This document shows, piece after piece, positions 47,101 to 57,253 of a DNA stretch of 64,000 nt. Each line of letters starts with the position of its first letter. Positions within the stretch are counted from its first letter, which is position 1. Location: contig OX485804.1 in NCBI GenBank assembly GCA_950295325.1, positions 1,364,001 through 1,428,000 on the forward strand, in the 5' to 3' direction. This DNA is from Polytrichum commune (lineage: Eukaryota; Streptophyta; Polytrichopsida; Polytrichales; Polytrichaceae). The notes under the pieces were generated by a model. That model was not told the origin of the DNA and made no database searches. It worked only from the letters and a program-made list of their open reading frames with translations. A program made the position numbers and the translations under genes.

Positions 47101-47613
47101 GCACCCATGGCATGAGATTATGGTTTATCCTCAGATTTTGGCCATTGTCACATCTTGCCCAAACTTCAAGGAAATACCAGTCATTAAAGACCATGATACA
47201 AGCGATCCATCATTCCCGTACCCATTGGAATGAAATGATTGAACTGCTAAACATGTCCAAGGTCAACATCAAAATTTATGCATGAACATAGTTTTGTTTT
47301 GTAGGTGGCCATAAAGGAAAGCTTCCACATAATACTTGTCATTGTGCAAGCAATCATTATCAAGAAACTTAGCAAAGATGAGATATATGTATGTCTTACC
47401 TTCAAATATCCTAATAACAAGAAATATCAACCACATTTGGGAATATTGTGTAGCGCTCAAATCTTGGTCTTTAGAAACTAATTTAGGGAGCTAGAATAAT
47501 TATGGTAGATCAATAAGGGAAAAAATGCATAATCACGGGTGGAAGGGTTATAATGTTGCCCATATAAGAGGGAGTATATTGATAGATACATTATTTAAGT
47601 AGTGTAATGATAT
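41101..47613. other. Long gene-poor AT-rich stretch
   Basis: No gene is supported across 6.5 kb. Many short frames occur on both strands, but none has recognisable motifs, splice structure or GC contrast. TG/TA/GA microsatellites occur at about 41740-41780, and G homopolymers near 45068 and 45119. The reverse-strand frame 45865-46122 contains AKDRNKWR, which faintly recalls LINE proteins but is too short to use. Confidence 0.4.
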
Positions 47614-47623
47614 GGTTAAATTA
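47614..47623. repeat. Left target-site duplication of the 11.8-kb element
   Basis: GGTTAAATTA directly precedes the element's first base; an identical 10-mer directly follows its last base at 59440-59449. Length fits the 9-11 bp duplications of Mutator-like elements. Confidence 0.85.
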
Positions 47624-47692
47624 GGGGAGTGCTATCTTATGAGCGGTGAGCAATGAGCGGTGAGCGATGAGCGGTAACTTATGAGCAGTGAG
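47624..47692. repeat. Left terminal inverted repeat
   Basis: After GGGGAGTGCTATCTTAT come tandem heptamers GAGCGGT, GAGCAAT, GAGCGGT, GAGCGAT, GAGCGGT, then AACTTAT and GAGCAGT. The array probably offers multiple transposase contacts. Confidence 0.85.
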
Positions 47693-50600
47693 GAAGATGA
47701 AAATTTTGGTAATAGGGCCACCAATATCCTATAACCGTGGAATTGTGGCCTTAAAAATGATGATTTTAGGGTTTTGTAATAAGAGGGTTGAGAAGGATAA
47801 ACAACATGAAGTCCAAAAATTTATTCATCAGTAGTAGCACTAGACATGAAACTATCTTTGCCTCGTCATCTATATATATTCGAGCACCTTTGCATTGCGA
47901 ATTGATTTTGGAACTATAACAAGATTCTTCATTTGGATCCGAATCTTCGAGATTCAACATTGCAATTGCAACATTCTCGGCATATGATGGGAGACGCGGG
48001 CTACGGCTTGGACTTCGTAGGAATTGTCTATGTGCCCAAAACGGGAGACATGTCCTCTTTCCAATCGTATTCCTGAAATCAAATCGATGAAACATGTAAA
48101 TAATGTGAAGAAATAAAAATGAACCAATGAATTGAATGAAACGAATGAATTGAATAAAAATTTATTGTATCAAAACTTACTCACACTCAAATTCAAGCAT
48201 CTCCTCATCCGAGAGGTCATCATCTTCTTTTGTGAGATCTTGTATATTCTCCTTAGATGACCCCTCTTTCAAAACCTTTTCCAAAAGCGGTTTCAATATG
48301 TGCTCAAACATGTCATTATCACCCTCAAATGCAAGAAGATGTCTGCCACATGCGCGTGTTGCTAGGATAGAAGTTCCAGTGGAACATGTCAAATTAACAA
48401 CGCGTCCATTTGATGGTGTAAACAATTCAATAAGATCTTGAAAAAAAACGCGGCGATTTTTGATATGGCCCCCTCCAAGGTCTTCCCGATTTTTTAAGAA
48501 GCGTGTTTTTTTCATCCACAAAATTGAAAAGCAAGTTTTTGCTTTTCAATCCAGTGCCGAAAAAAGTGGAGTTTGGTTGTCTCGTAGATTTTGTGGTAGT
48601 AAAATCCCTTACCAAGACATGAGCCATAAATGCCGGAGTCTACAAAAAAATGTAAATTGTGTTAAAACTATATACAATGCAAATAACACCAAAATAATTA
48701 AATAGAAACAATTGTGATGTGTTATACTTACGGTGTAGGTTGGAGACTCCGGATCCTTGAACACCATGTACGAATTGAGGCAAATAAAAGTCCTAAGAAC
48801 TTTCATGTTGCCGTTGTGTAAGGTTGAATTCAAAACCTTCTTGGTTTGCATATCGATAGCAGAAAATACTACGAGAACGCCATCATCAGACAAGATGGAC
48901 TTGCACAAGGACATTGTTGCAACCATCCAGTTCTTGTCATATTTATTTCAAAGAGAAATTTCAGCAGGTCTATTGGAGAGGTTGAAGTCAAAACCGTCCG
49001 GAAATTGCAGAAAAACCAAGTCAACGGCAAATGGAGTCGGACTTCCCATGACATGAAATTCGCGATTGTCTTTGACCTAAAATACCACAACATATCACAA
49101 TATAAGACACAAAATAAAATCCAAATGAAAGTAAGAACATTACAGAAAATACAAAATGAAGATTACTTACATTTTCAAGAAATGCCCGTCATTGGATCCA
49201 CTCAGGAGGGCCTACTTCAACCCCTTCAGACTTGTTCTTGACAGCAGTAGATCGAGCAAACGAGAGCGTGAGAAAGTTCTTCAGTATGAATAACTCTTTT
49301 CTCAAAACATTCGTTGGCGCACGATGAATAGCGTCATAGGTGCTGGAATAATGAAATTCCAATACATCGCACCCGGATTTTGAACTTTCGCCTCCAAGTG
49401 TATTCTTATCCAAATCATTGGAAAGAACAAGCAATTCTTCATGTTGTGAAATTTCCGATTCACCTTGTATTTTGGTTTCAGGAACATGTTTTCTCTTACG
49501 ACGTTTTGTCTCTTTTGGTTCTGGCTCTCTAAGTTTAAGCTGCACAATTTGTGCTTGCAAAATTGCAGTATCACGAGGATCTACATTTTTGGCATCATTT
49601 ATCTGACGGATTGTCTTCTCACTTGACGGACATGCATCCTTAGGACAATCAAGATACCAACCACAATTCTCATAGTGTGGGAGCGACCAATCCAAACAAA
49701 TCTCAGTAGTGAACATGCATGAGTCTTCCGCACCAGTGTCACGCCAATTTGGAAAAAAACGAGGTTCTCCTATAACGTATTTGTGCGGAATCAAAACATA
49801 TCGAAAATACCTACACACAAAAATATTATGAGCCAAATATTGAATGAAAAGTAAAATGTAATGAAAAAATATCAAGAAATAGTAAAGAATAAGTTGTACC
49901 TGTATAAAACACGCTTCATAGCAAGATCAATATTCGGTTGCTCATCCCAAACGTTGTGTTTTTTTACTTTTCCACTTTTGAATTCACGATAGAATATTGA
50001 ATTGAAAGCCGCAAACTTCCAGGTTTGGATATATTCGGAGAGACTAGGCACATCTGCAGACAATTGAAGAGGAGATGAAAGAATACTTTGAAGTTCTTCA
50101 ATAACTTTTTTCTCTAACTGTGCCCAATATGTAGCCTTTGATAACCAATCATCAAGTGCAGAATCAGAGAGGGGTGATTTTGGGAAATGCAATGCATCTT
50201 TGTCAAATCTATTGCCATTCCAAAGCTTGAGCCATCCGACTTTGACATCTGGATCCACATTACTAACAGCAACACGATGAAGTTTCTCTTGTAACATTTC
50301 AGGCACCGAAAATGAACCCCAATGGTGCTTAACTTCTTCAAGAAAAGCAGGGGTGAGGTTGATGTCAGCAATTGCTAGTTGTTTTGTAAAACTAGAAGAC
50401 AACATTGCACGTTTTTTGTTGACAGCTGCGGACATTGCTTTAGAAACTCCTTCTGAAGTTCGTTCAAGAGGATGGGTTTCATTGTAAAGGTTGAGAGCAA
50501 TATCGCTAGCCTCGGCAAGTTCTTGCTGAAAAATCAAACAAAATCCAAAATTAATAAGTACATATAGATGTGATGTAAATGAAAGATAAATAAACATTAA

Positions 50601-51810
50601 AAACATAGTAGGAAATGCTAGAAAAACTTACACTGTACATATAATCAAGATAAATTGGCCGCGTCAAAGAATACCAAGTTTCAACGGACTTCTCCTCACA
50701 TCGCTTATAACTTCTAGGATCCAGTTGTTTTTTAAAAGAAGTCAAAGGCATGGTGCCGATACAAAGTATGCACCAAATTGGTAGAAACGTGAGAATTTTC
50801 TGTTGACCTGAAAAAATATTGAATTCATGGATTTAGGATGATATAATTCAAATAACAGAATACAAACCAGAAATAAATAAAAATAAAGAAGTAAGAACAT
50901 TACTTGTTGATGTCGTGCATAGCAGTCAACAAACTTGGAATGTCATCAAGCTCGGGCGCCAAAATGATGGAATCCACAAAGACATGACGCTCGTAATCGT
51001 CGGTATGCAAGCGGTCAATATATCTTTTCTAAGCAAAAAATCTGTGATTACCATCCCATATGAAGGATCGGCATCTAATTCAGTTTCAAACACCGCATTA
51101 GCTTGAGCCCAGTTTGGGCTCCAAGATGCACGAACCTCGTCATCCACAAATTGAAAATTTCCCTTAGAGTCGGTAGCCGATAGATAAAACACACGGTCAC
51201 CATCACGATAACCATTGAAAAAGTCAGCCTCCAATTTAGTGATGTCGCCTTTCAAAGCAGGACGCACAATAGGCATCGGAACCATGCGACATAAGGGTAC
51301 ACGCAAACGAGATTTCGGTCAAGCACGGATTGAGGAAATTGTTGAAGTGGAATTAACCTTTCGCTTGTCCGTAAGCTCCCAGACTTTCTGTTGATAGGTT
51401 TTATTGTCACCATCATTATCTTCATCCGAGTCAAAATCATCGAGATATTCATTTATTTTTTTCTTTTTCTTATTATGAAGATTTGACGATATTTCCTGAT
51501 GAACATGAACTTGTTGAGATGGACGATCTTGAGTTGAATGCATTGTAGAATCATCACCAGTAGAAATAACAGTCGTTCTCTCCAAATCCATTGATTGGTC
51601 CTAAAACAAATGAAATAAGTTTCATAAATATTTCAAAACCAGTAGAAACACATTAGCAATAACATTACAAAAACAACAGCAATAGCAACAACAATAACAA
51701 CAGAATACCACGAACACAGGGAAGAATAACAAAATTTAATCTAGACACTACCATTTGCACCTTTAAATATTGTACGATTAGGGTGGCCGCTCACCCCAAA
51801 ACTACAAGGG

Positions 51811-51840
51811 CAGACCCTGTGCGTTAACGCACAGGGTCTG
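51811..51840. repeat. Perfect 30-bp palindrome
   Basis: CAGACCCTGTGCGTT is followed by its exact reverse complement AACGCACAGGGTCTG. It is a solitary copy of the core used in the 64-bp array. Confidence 0.95.
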
Positions 51841-51877
51841 TGTGTCCAACTACAGGTCTACAAAAGTTGGGCGCGAG

Positions 51878-52197
51878 GTTTGGGTCGAACGACCCAAACT
51901 GTCCACGCGGTTTCGATCGAGCGACCCAAACCGCCTACAGCCAATTTAGGTCGAACGACCCAAACCATGCTCACAGTTTGGGTCGGTCGACCCAAACTAG
52001 GCGGACAGTTTGGGTCGAGCGATCCAAACTACACGGACAGTTTGGGTCGAGCGATCCAAACTACACGGACAGTTTGGGTCGACCGACCTAAACTAGGGTG
52101 ACAGCTTGGGTCGGTTGACCCAAACTAGGCGGACAGTTTGGGTCGCTCGACCCAAACGAGGCGGACAGTTTGGGTCGACCGACCCAAACTGCCCGCA
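51878..52197. repeat. 32-bp palindromic array, ten units
   Basis: Each unit is GTTTGGGTCG, two variable bases, CGACCCAAAC, then a 10-bp spacer (often TAGGCGGACA or TACACGGACA). Units start at 51878, 51910 and every 32 bp after. The two central bases vary (AA, AG, GG, CC, CT and others) while the arms are largely kept, which suggests selection or homogenisation of a dyad binding site. Units 5 and 6 are identical. Confidence 0.95.
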
Positions 52198-52410
52198 ATT
52201 TACGCCTGATTATGCGCAATTACCTTGTCATCACGAAAGTGCAAACAAACCTTGTACTGCACCTGTAGATGAGAGAGCTTGCAGCGACGAGCTCCGGTCC
52301 GATAGATGAGAGAAAAAAGACTGAATGCTTTGAAGGTGTGGCAATTTATACTACTCGTCCCTGCGGCCATATTTAGCGTGGCTCTTCGTGGCCCCGCTTA
52401 GCCGCTAGAT

Positions 52411-52530
52411 AGTTGCCAGCGCAGACCCTGTGCGTTAACGCACAGGGTCTACTTGCCCAACTTTGTGAAGCCTCTAGCTAGGCAAGTAGACCCTGTGCGT
52501 CAACGCACAGGGTCTGCGCTAGCAACTTTG
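52411..52530. repeat. Foldback with nested palindromes
   Basis: AGTTGCCAGCGCAGACCCTG and on to CTACTTGCC (52411-52457) is inverted at about 52482-52528 (AGTTGCTAGCGCAGACCCTG on the reverse strand), separated by about 25 bp. Each arm itself contains the GTGCGTTAACGCAC palindrome (GTGCGTCAACGCAC in the second). Two more diverged copies follow at about 52535-52580. Confidence 0.85.
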
Positions 52531-53039
52531 AGGCCACTGTGCGTTAGCGCATAAGGCCTGTGCGTTAATCGCACAGGGCCGAGACATGAATTTGCTAAAA
52601 AGTTTTTTTTTTTAATTTGAAGAAAAGTTTCTGGAATTGGTAGATTTGCCAAAACTTATAAAATCTGGAAAAAATGCTAATGGGGTCCAAAAATATATAT
52701 ATATATATATATGCTATATTATCTAAATCTCCGTAGCTACAAAATCTTCTTATATTTTGTTTTGGTTTGAAATCATTTTCTTTTCTCATTCTTCTATCTA
52801 TTTCCTTGTTTTGGGCCACCTCGTAGATTTTGGGTTTCGGGGCAAAAAAAAAATTTTGCTATTTTGTGTCATTTTCTAGCTCCTATAACGTATTGCATAA
52901 ATACTTGAGTAGACATATTTCTCATTTCTTGCATTCTAACCCCGTTTTGAATGGTTTTTTTGTTCCTACGCTCTGAAAATCGATTTAAATTCATACAATA
53001 GATATTTGTTTACTTTTAGGCTCTCCTAGTCGTTTTACC

Positions 53040-53880
53040 TCCTAACTTTTGGCCTTCCTAAGTTGCTCTTACAAACCCTGTGCGTTAACGCACAGGGTTT
53101 CTCCTCCCAACTTTTTGCCTCTTAAGTTGCTCTTGCAAACCCTGTGCGTTAACGCACATGGTTTTTCCTCCCAACTTTTTGCCTCCTAAGTTGCTCTTGC
53201 AAACACTGTGCGTTAACGCACATGGTTTTTCCTCCCAACTTTTTGCCTCCTAAGTTGCTCTTGCAAACCCTGTGCGTTAACGAACAGGGTTTCTCCTCCC
53301 AACTTTTTGCCTCCTAAGTTGCTCTTGCAAACCCTGTGCGTTAACGCACATGATTTTTCCTCCCAATTTTTTGCCTCCTAAGTTGCTCTTGCAAACCCTG
53401 TGCGTTAACGCACATGGTTTCTCCTCCCAACTTTTTGCCTCCTAAGTTGCTCTTGCAAACCCTGTGCGTTAACGCACATGGTTTTTCCTCCCAACTTTTT
53501 GCCTCCTAAGTTGTTCTTACAAATCCTGTGCGTTAACGCACAGGGTTTCTCCTCCCAACTTTTGGCCTTCCTAAGTTGCTATTACAAATCCTGTGCGTTA
53601 ACGCACAGGGTTTTAGCTCCCAACTTTTGGCCTCCATAAGTTGCTCTTATAAACCTTGTACGTTAACGTATAGGGTTTTACCTCCAAACTTCTCGCCTCC
53701 TAAGTTGCTCTTATAAATCCTGAACGTTCTCCTCCTGACTTCTAGCCTTCCTAAATTTCTGTTATATACCATGTGCATTAACGTATAGGTTTTTTACTCT
53801 CCAATTTATAACCTCTATAAATTGCTACTACATGATATGTGAGTGAACGTACAAGGTTCTCCGTCCTAACTTACAACTTA
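53040..53880. repeat. 64-bp palindromic array, about ten clear plus three decayed units
   Basis: Each unit contains AAACCCTGTGCGTT joined to AACGCACAGGGTTT, followed by CTCCTCCCAACTTTTTGCCT and CCTAAGTTGCTCTTGC. The central GTTAAC starts at 53084, 53148, 53212, 53276, 53340, 53404, 53468 and 53532 (exactly 64 bp apart), then 53597 and 53662 (65 bp). Several units have GCACATGG instead of GCACAGGG in the right arm. The right-hand units decay, so the array was probably expanded from its centre or left side. Confidence 0.95.
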
Positions 53881-54199
53881 TGCACTATCAAATTATGTGA
53901 ACGTTGAACTGACTTACCTTTTTGTTTGTCGTCTTCTTTGAACCCGTCTTCAATTCGGACTCTGATATACGATCATCTATATCTTCTTTGTTCTTTGCAC
54001 CTTCATCATCCTCCATCGCATCAAAATCCAGTGTCTTCACAGTTTCTTCTACCGTACTCAGCAAGTTTCTTTTCCCTTCCTTATTTGCATTCTTCTTTCC
54101 CACACTCAGTCTAAACCTCTTTTTCTCGGAAGTGAAATACAAAGCTTTCCTACATCTTCTCTTCGGCCTCACGGGTGTTCTCTCTACATCGTCCACCAT

Positions 54200-54721
54200 C
54201 GTTGGTGTCTATGATATGTTTTCTATCAAGTACTATCATTTATTCTTCCAATGTATCTATCTCACAAAATCCGGCGTATATTACGATCACATGTTGTAAT
54301 TGGCGCTCAATGAGCGAGATATTTCGACGCGTTTGTTATTATGTGTTTATTTTTGTTATATCCGCCAAAATTTTCTAACACCTACTTTGTTCTATTCATA
54401 ATGAGCAATAATTTATTTTTCCAACCAATTTTAGTTCTTTCGACATCTACGTCAGTCCACACATATATATTTTTGTTTTCTACCAATACTTTTAGTATTT
54501 GACGCCATTTTGTGTATATCTTGCTCGTAAATATTCTCTGACTATTATTGTGTTATGTCCACTTCTGTATTATTAGATGCTATATATCACACGCTTTCAT
54601 CTCCATCCATTATTGTATCACACGTTTTCATTTCCATTCATTTCTTCACACAACTCTATACAAAACCAACATTCACCCCATATTTTTGTGATGTGTTGTT
54701 CATATGTTCTTTTGATTTTCT
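54200..54721. promoter_or_regulatory. Shared divergent promoter region of the two element genes
   Basis: The two genes start back to back about 520 bp apart. The stretch is AT-rich and contains a duplicated TATCACACGYTTTCATYTCC motif (about 54585-54640). No single TATA box stands out. Divergent layout would let one regulatory region control both genes. Confidence 0.45.
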
Positions 54722-56877
54722 ATGACTACCATTAGAGCTCATGGATCTTTTGTTCTCTTCATCTTGCCACTCCAAGATGATGGTCATGTGAGTGTTTCAG
54801 AGGATTTAGTTAGTTTGAGATTCAACCTCCAGATAGGAACCATGTATTTAGAGCATGAGATGTACTCTGCAGATGGAGAGGTGTATGAAACGATTTTGGT
54901 TCCAAAAAATAGAACTGATGTTGGTTTTATGTGGATCTTAGGACCTGGTTCATTTAGGGTGATAGGACTTTCTGAGTCTCAGATGCAAGCTTGAACTGTC
55001 ATTTTGACAAACGAATCCGGTACATCCACAGTTCAAATTCCCTCTATCGCACCTGTTAAGGTGGAACCCCTTGATGATAGTGTGTTTGTGCTATCAGATT
55101 CAGAAGATGACATTTGTGCATCTGTTGATCTTTCAAACATATCGTCATTTCCATTTAGAAGTGTGCATTCTACTCCTTCCCAACTTCCTATACATGTAGC
55201 CAAATGCCCTTGCGGTCTTATGTACAAGAAGGTGGTTCCCCAAATCTCACCTTCTCAACGTCCTCCACTACACCCTTTATCTTCATCTACAGGGTTGACT
55301 ATGGTTGATGCCTTGAAGCTGACAAAGTCAAAAAAAGATCAAAGTCCGATCTTGCATCCATTGATTTTGACAGTATAGATGTTCGTGAAGTCAAGTACTT
55401 ACCATCTTCTTTTAATGGTGATGTTTTGTTTCTCTTGCCTCCTGTGGCACTCAAAGCTCCAAGTACGTATGGTTGCTCAATGGACGGCATGGACAAGATG
55501 TGCGACGGTCATCCTTGGTGCACCACCAAAACCACGAATATCCAAAATGACTTTGGACTGTCCTTCCGGCGCTCTACTTGTGCTGGTCATCTCCAATGTC
55601 ATAATGACTACTGTGATTACATGAATCACAATGGGGGCCTCCGGAACAACACTGAATGGGCCGGTTCAACTCCTATCCCATTTGCTGTGGGTGTTGTTCC
55701 CCCTACTAAGTCCACTGTCGAGTGTAAGGTATGTCGGTCCACACCTGTGTGCATTGCTTTGTGTAATACTCGAATCATATACATCCACTCCACATCCGTT
55801 GGAATGTCCAGGGCTTGCATTCATCTTGGTGTACATGATCACCCTGTGGCCAATGGCACATGCCGTGAATCATTGGACATGGCATACCAATGCGTTGCAA
55901 ATGAAGTATTGAAAACACCCACAGCAAAAAATTTAGCCATAGTTATGGCGGCGAGCAAACAATTCTTGGCCGATTACCTTCTCAAATCTCCCGCAAATGT
56001 CGAAGGCCATCACTTGGTTGGTTCATCCCTAGAGGTCGTCATGGACAAATTCAGCACTCTTGCGTCTCCAAATTGTCGTAACTTTGTATCTGGATCAAAG
56101 CGTTTTTTGCGTAGTGGAATGGAAACTATGGATAGTATTATGACGCTCAAAGACCACTCTGCTTTCAAATTCGTCCATGGTAGTCGGTTCCCAGGGCAGT
56201 CAAAGGACAAAGTGTTTGTTTTCAAGACGTCTGTAGACCTTCCAGGAAGTGGTGTGGAGCTTGTGAAGAGGATGCAAGTCGGTGGGGATATGGAGAATTC
56301 ATGGATTATGTTTGACCATGTCAAACGTTTGAAGGACTGGACGACCATGGCTTGCCATGTGTACGACAGTCGATATTGTAAAGTGTTAACTATTGCGTGT
56401 TGTGACATGCAATCTGAAGATGGTGCAGCACAAATTCTCTTTTGGGAAAATTTGAATGTTGTCATGGCAGAAAATGGTGTACCATACGTAAACTTCAAAG
56501 GGTTTATGGCTGATAGTGCTCAAGCTAATTGGAATGCGGTGAGGGCGATTTACGGGGATGGTGATCCAAGTCTACCCATGGTTGCACGTGAGCGTACATG
56601 TCTTTTCCATTGGTCCGCAAGCTTGGATAAGGTGACCCAAAAGTATATCAAACCATCCTTGCAATTTCAACACAAACAAATATGCAAGGATTACAAAGAC
56701 GCGAAAACAATGGACGACGCTGAGACCAAGTACCATGTGATTCGTTCTTGGTAGTTGTCATCTGGAGCTGCCTCCGAAGAAGGCATCCTTGGCCTTTCAG
56801 AGTGGTTGGGATTTTGGCACTTTCGTTACAGACAATGGAGTGGCCATATGCTACTTGTAAGTACATATCAAACTTCA

Positions 56878-57253
56878 TTACTCAATGTAATATATCTTAT
56901 GTTTTCTTATCTTTGTCTTTCTGTATTGTTCATAGGATATGACAATAGACGAGCGTACGGGAATGCCAACATGCAACCTTGCAGAGACTGTACACAACAA
57001 ACAACAAATAGTTTGGGTCGTTCGACCCAAACCTTGTATGCAGTTTGGGTCGAACGACCCAAACGTGGCAGGCAGTTTGGGTCGTTCGACCCAAACGTGG
57101 CAGCCATTTTGGGTTGAACGACCCAAACCTAAATATATAATCTATCTTATGTTTGTCTTATCCTTGTATTTGTGTGTTGTTCATAGGATATGACAATAGA
57201 AGAGCGTGCGGAAATGCCAACATGCAACCTTGCAGAGACTGTACACAACAAAT
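56878..57253 (+). repeat. 251-bp duplication of an intron end and exon start, with an array between the copies
   Basis: The intron 3' end and first 22 codons of exon 2 occur twice: the GATATGACAATAG start is at 56936 and at 57187. Both have TTGTTCATAG acceptors and encode MPTCNLAETVHNK, the candidate catalytic-Glu segment. After the first copy the sequence runs into the four palindromic units at 57011-57128. The second copy continues into the open exon. Confidence 0.85.
57011..57128. repeat. 32-bp palindromic array, four units, in the transposase gene
   Basis: Units start at 57011, 57043, 57075 and 57107, with the same GTTTGGGTCG...CGACCCAAAC arms and the same 32-bp period as the intron array 5 kb away, but with different spacers (CTTGTATGCA, GTGGCAGGCA). 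With the upstream acceptor used it would be translated; otherwise it lies in the intron. Confidence 0.95.

Larger units (their letters stand above)
51601..53917 (-). other. First intron of the methyltransferase-like gene, packed with palindromic satellites
   Basis: The donor (AAG|GTAAGTCAG) and acceptor (TTTGTTTTAG|GACCAATCA) join exon 1 to exon 2 in phase 0, turning two separate reading frames into one protein. The 2.3-kb intron is many times longer than the gene's other introns (about 90-110 bp) and contains nearly all the element's palindromic arrays. Alternatively, the first exon may be a separate small gene and 51591 the true start. Confidence 0.5.
47766..54199 (-). pseudogene. Eight-exon N6/N4 DNA methyltransferase-like gene of the large element (broken)
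   Basis: Exons on the reverse strand: 54199-53918, 51600-50904, 50807-50632, 50525-49900, 49810-49171, 49076-48732, 48639-48181, 48072-47766, nearly all with GTAAGT-type donors and pyrimidine-AG acceptors; the total is about 1,180 residues. The first exon is Lys/Arg-rich (TPVRPKRRCRK) and acidic. The middle part has no family I recognise. A basic KETKRRKRKHVPE stretch may be a nuclear signal. The C-terminal part follows bacterial N6_N4_Mtase order: motif IV region VDLVFLQFPDGF, then DDGVLVVFSAID, RPWRGPYQKSPRFF, then the AdoMet loop RVVNLTCSTGTSILATRACG with FEGDNDMFEHIL. Motif IV lacks DPPY/W, so catalysis is doubtful. Breaks: TGA at 51319-51321, 49189-49191 and 48948-48950; one-base homopolymer shifts at 51025-51028, 50734-50737 and 48441-48448. 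Otherwise frames and splice phases join consistently. Confidence 0.65.

Noticed and set aside
51840-52309. Open frames across the palindromic array (repeated GRTTQ/VERPK-like peptides)
   Set aside because: They arise from a 32-bp repeat cycling through frames; no splice or start context and the region fits an intron.
53040-53880. Regular palindromic repeats as a CRISPR array
   Set aside because: The unit-to-unit sequence between palindromes is itself repeated, not unique; the context is a plant transposon with spliced genes.
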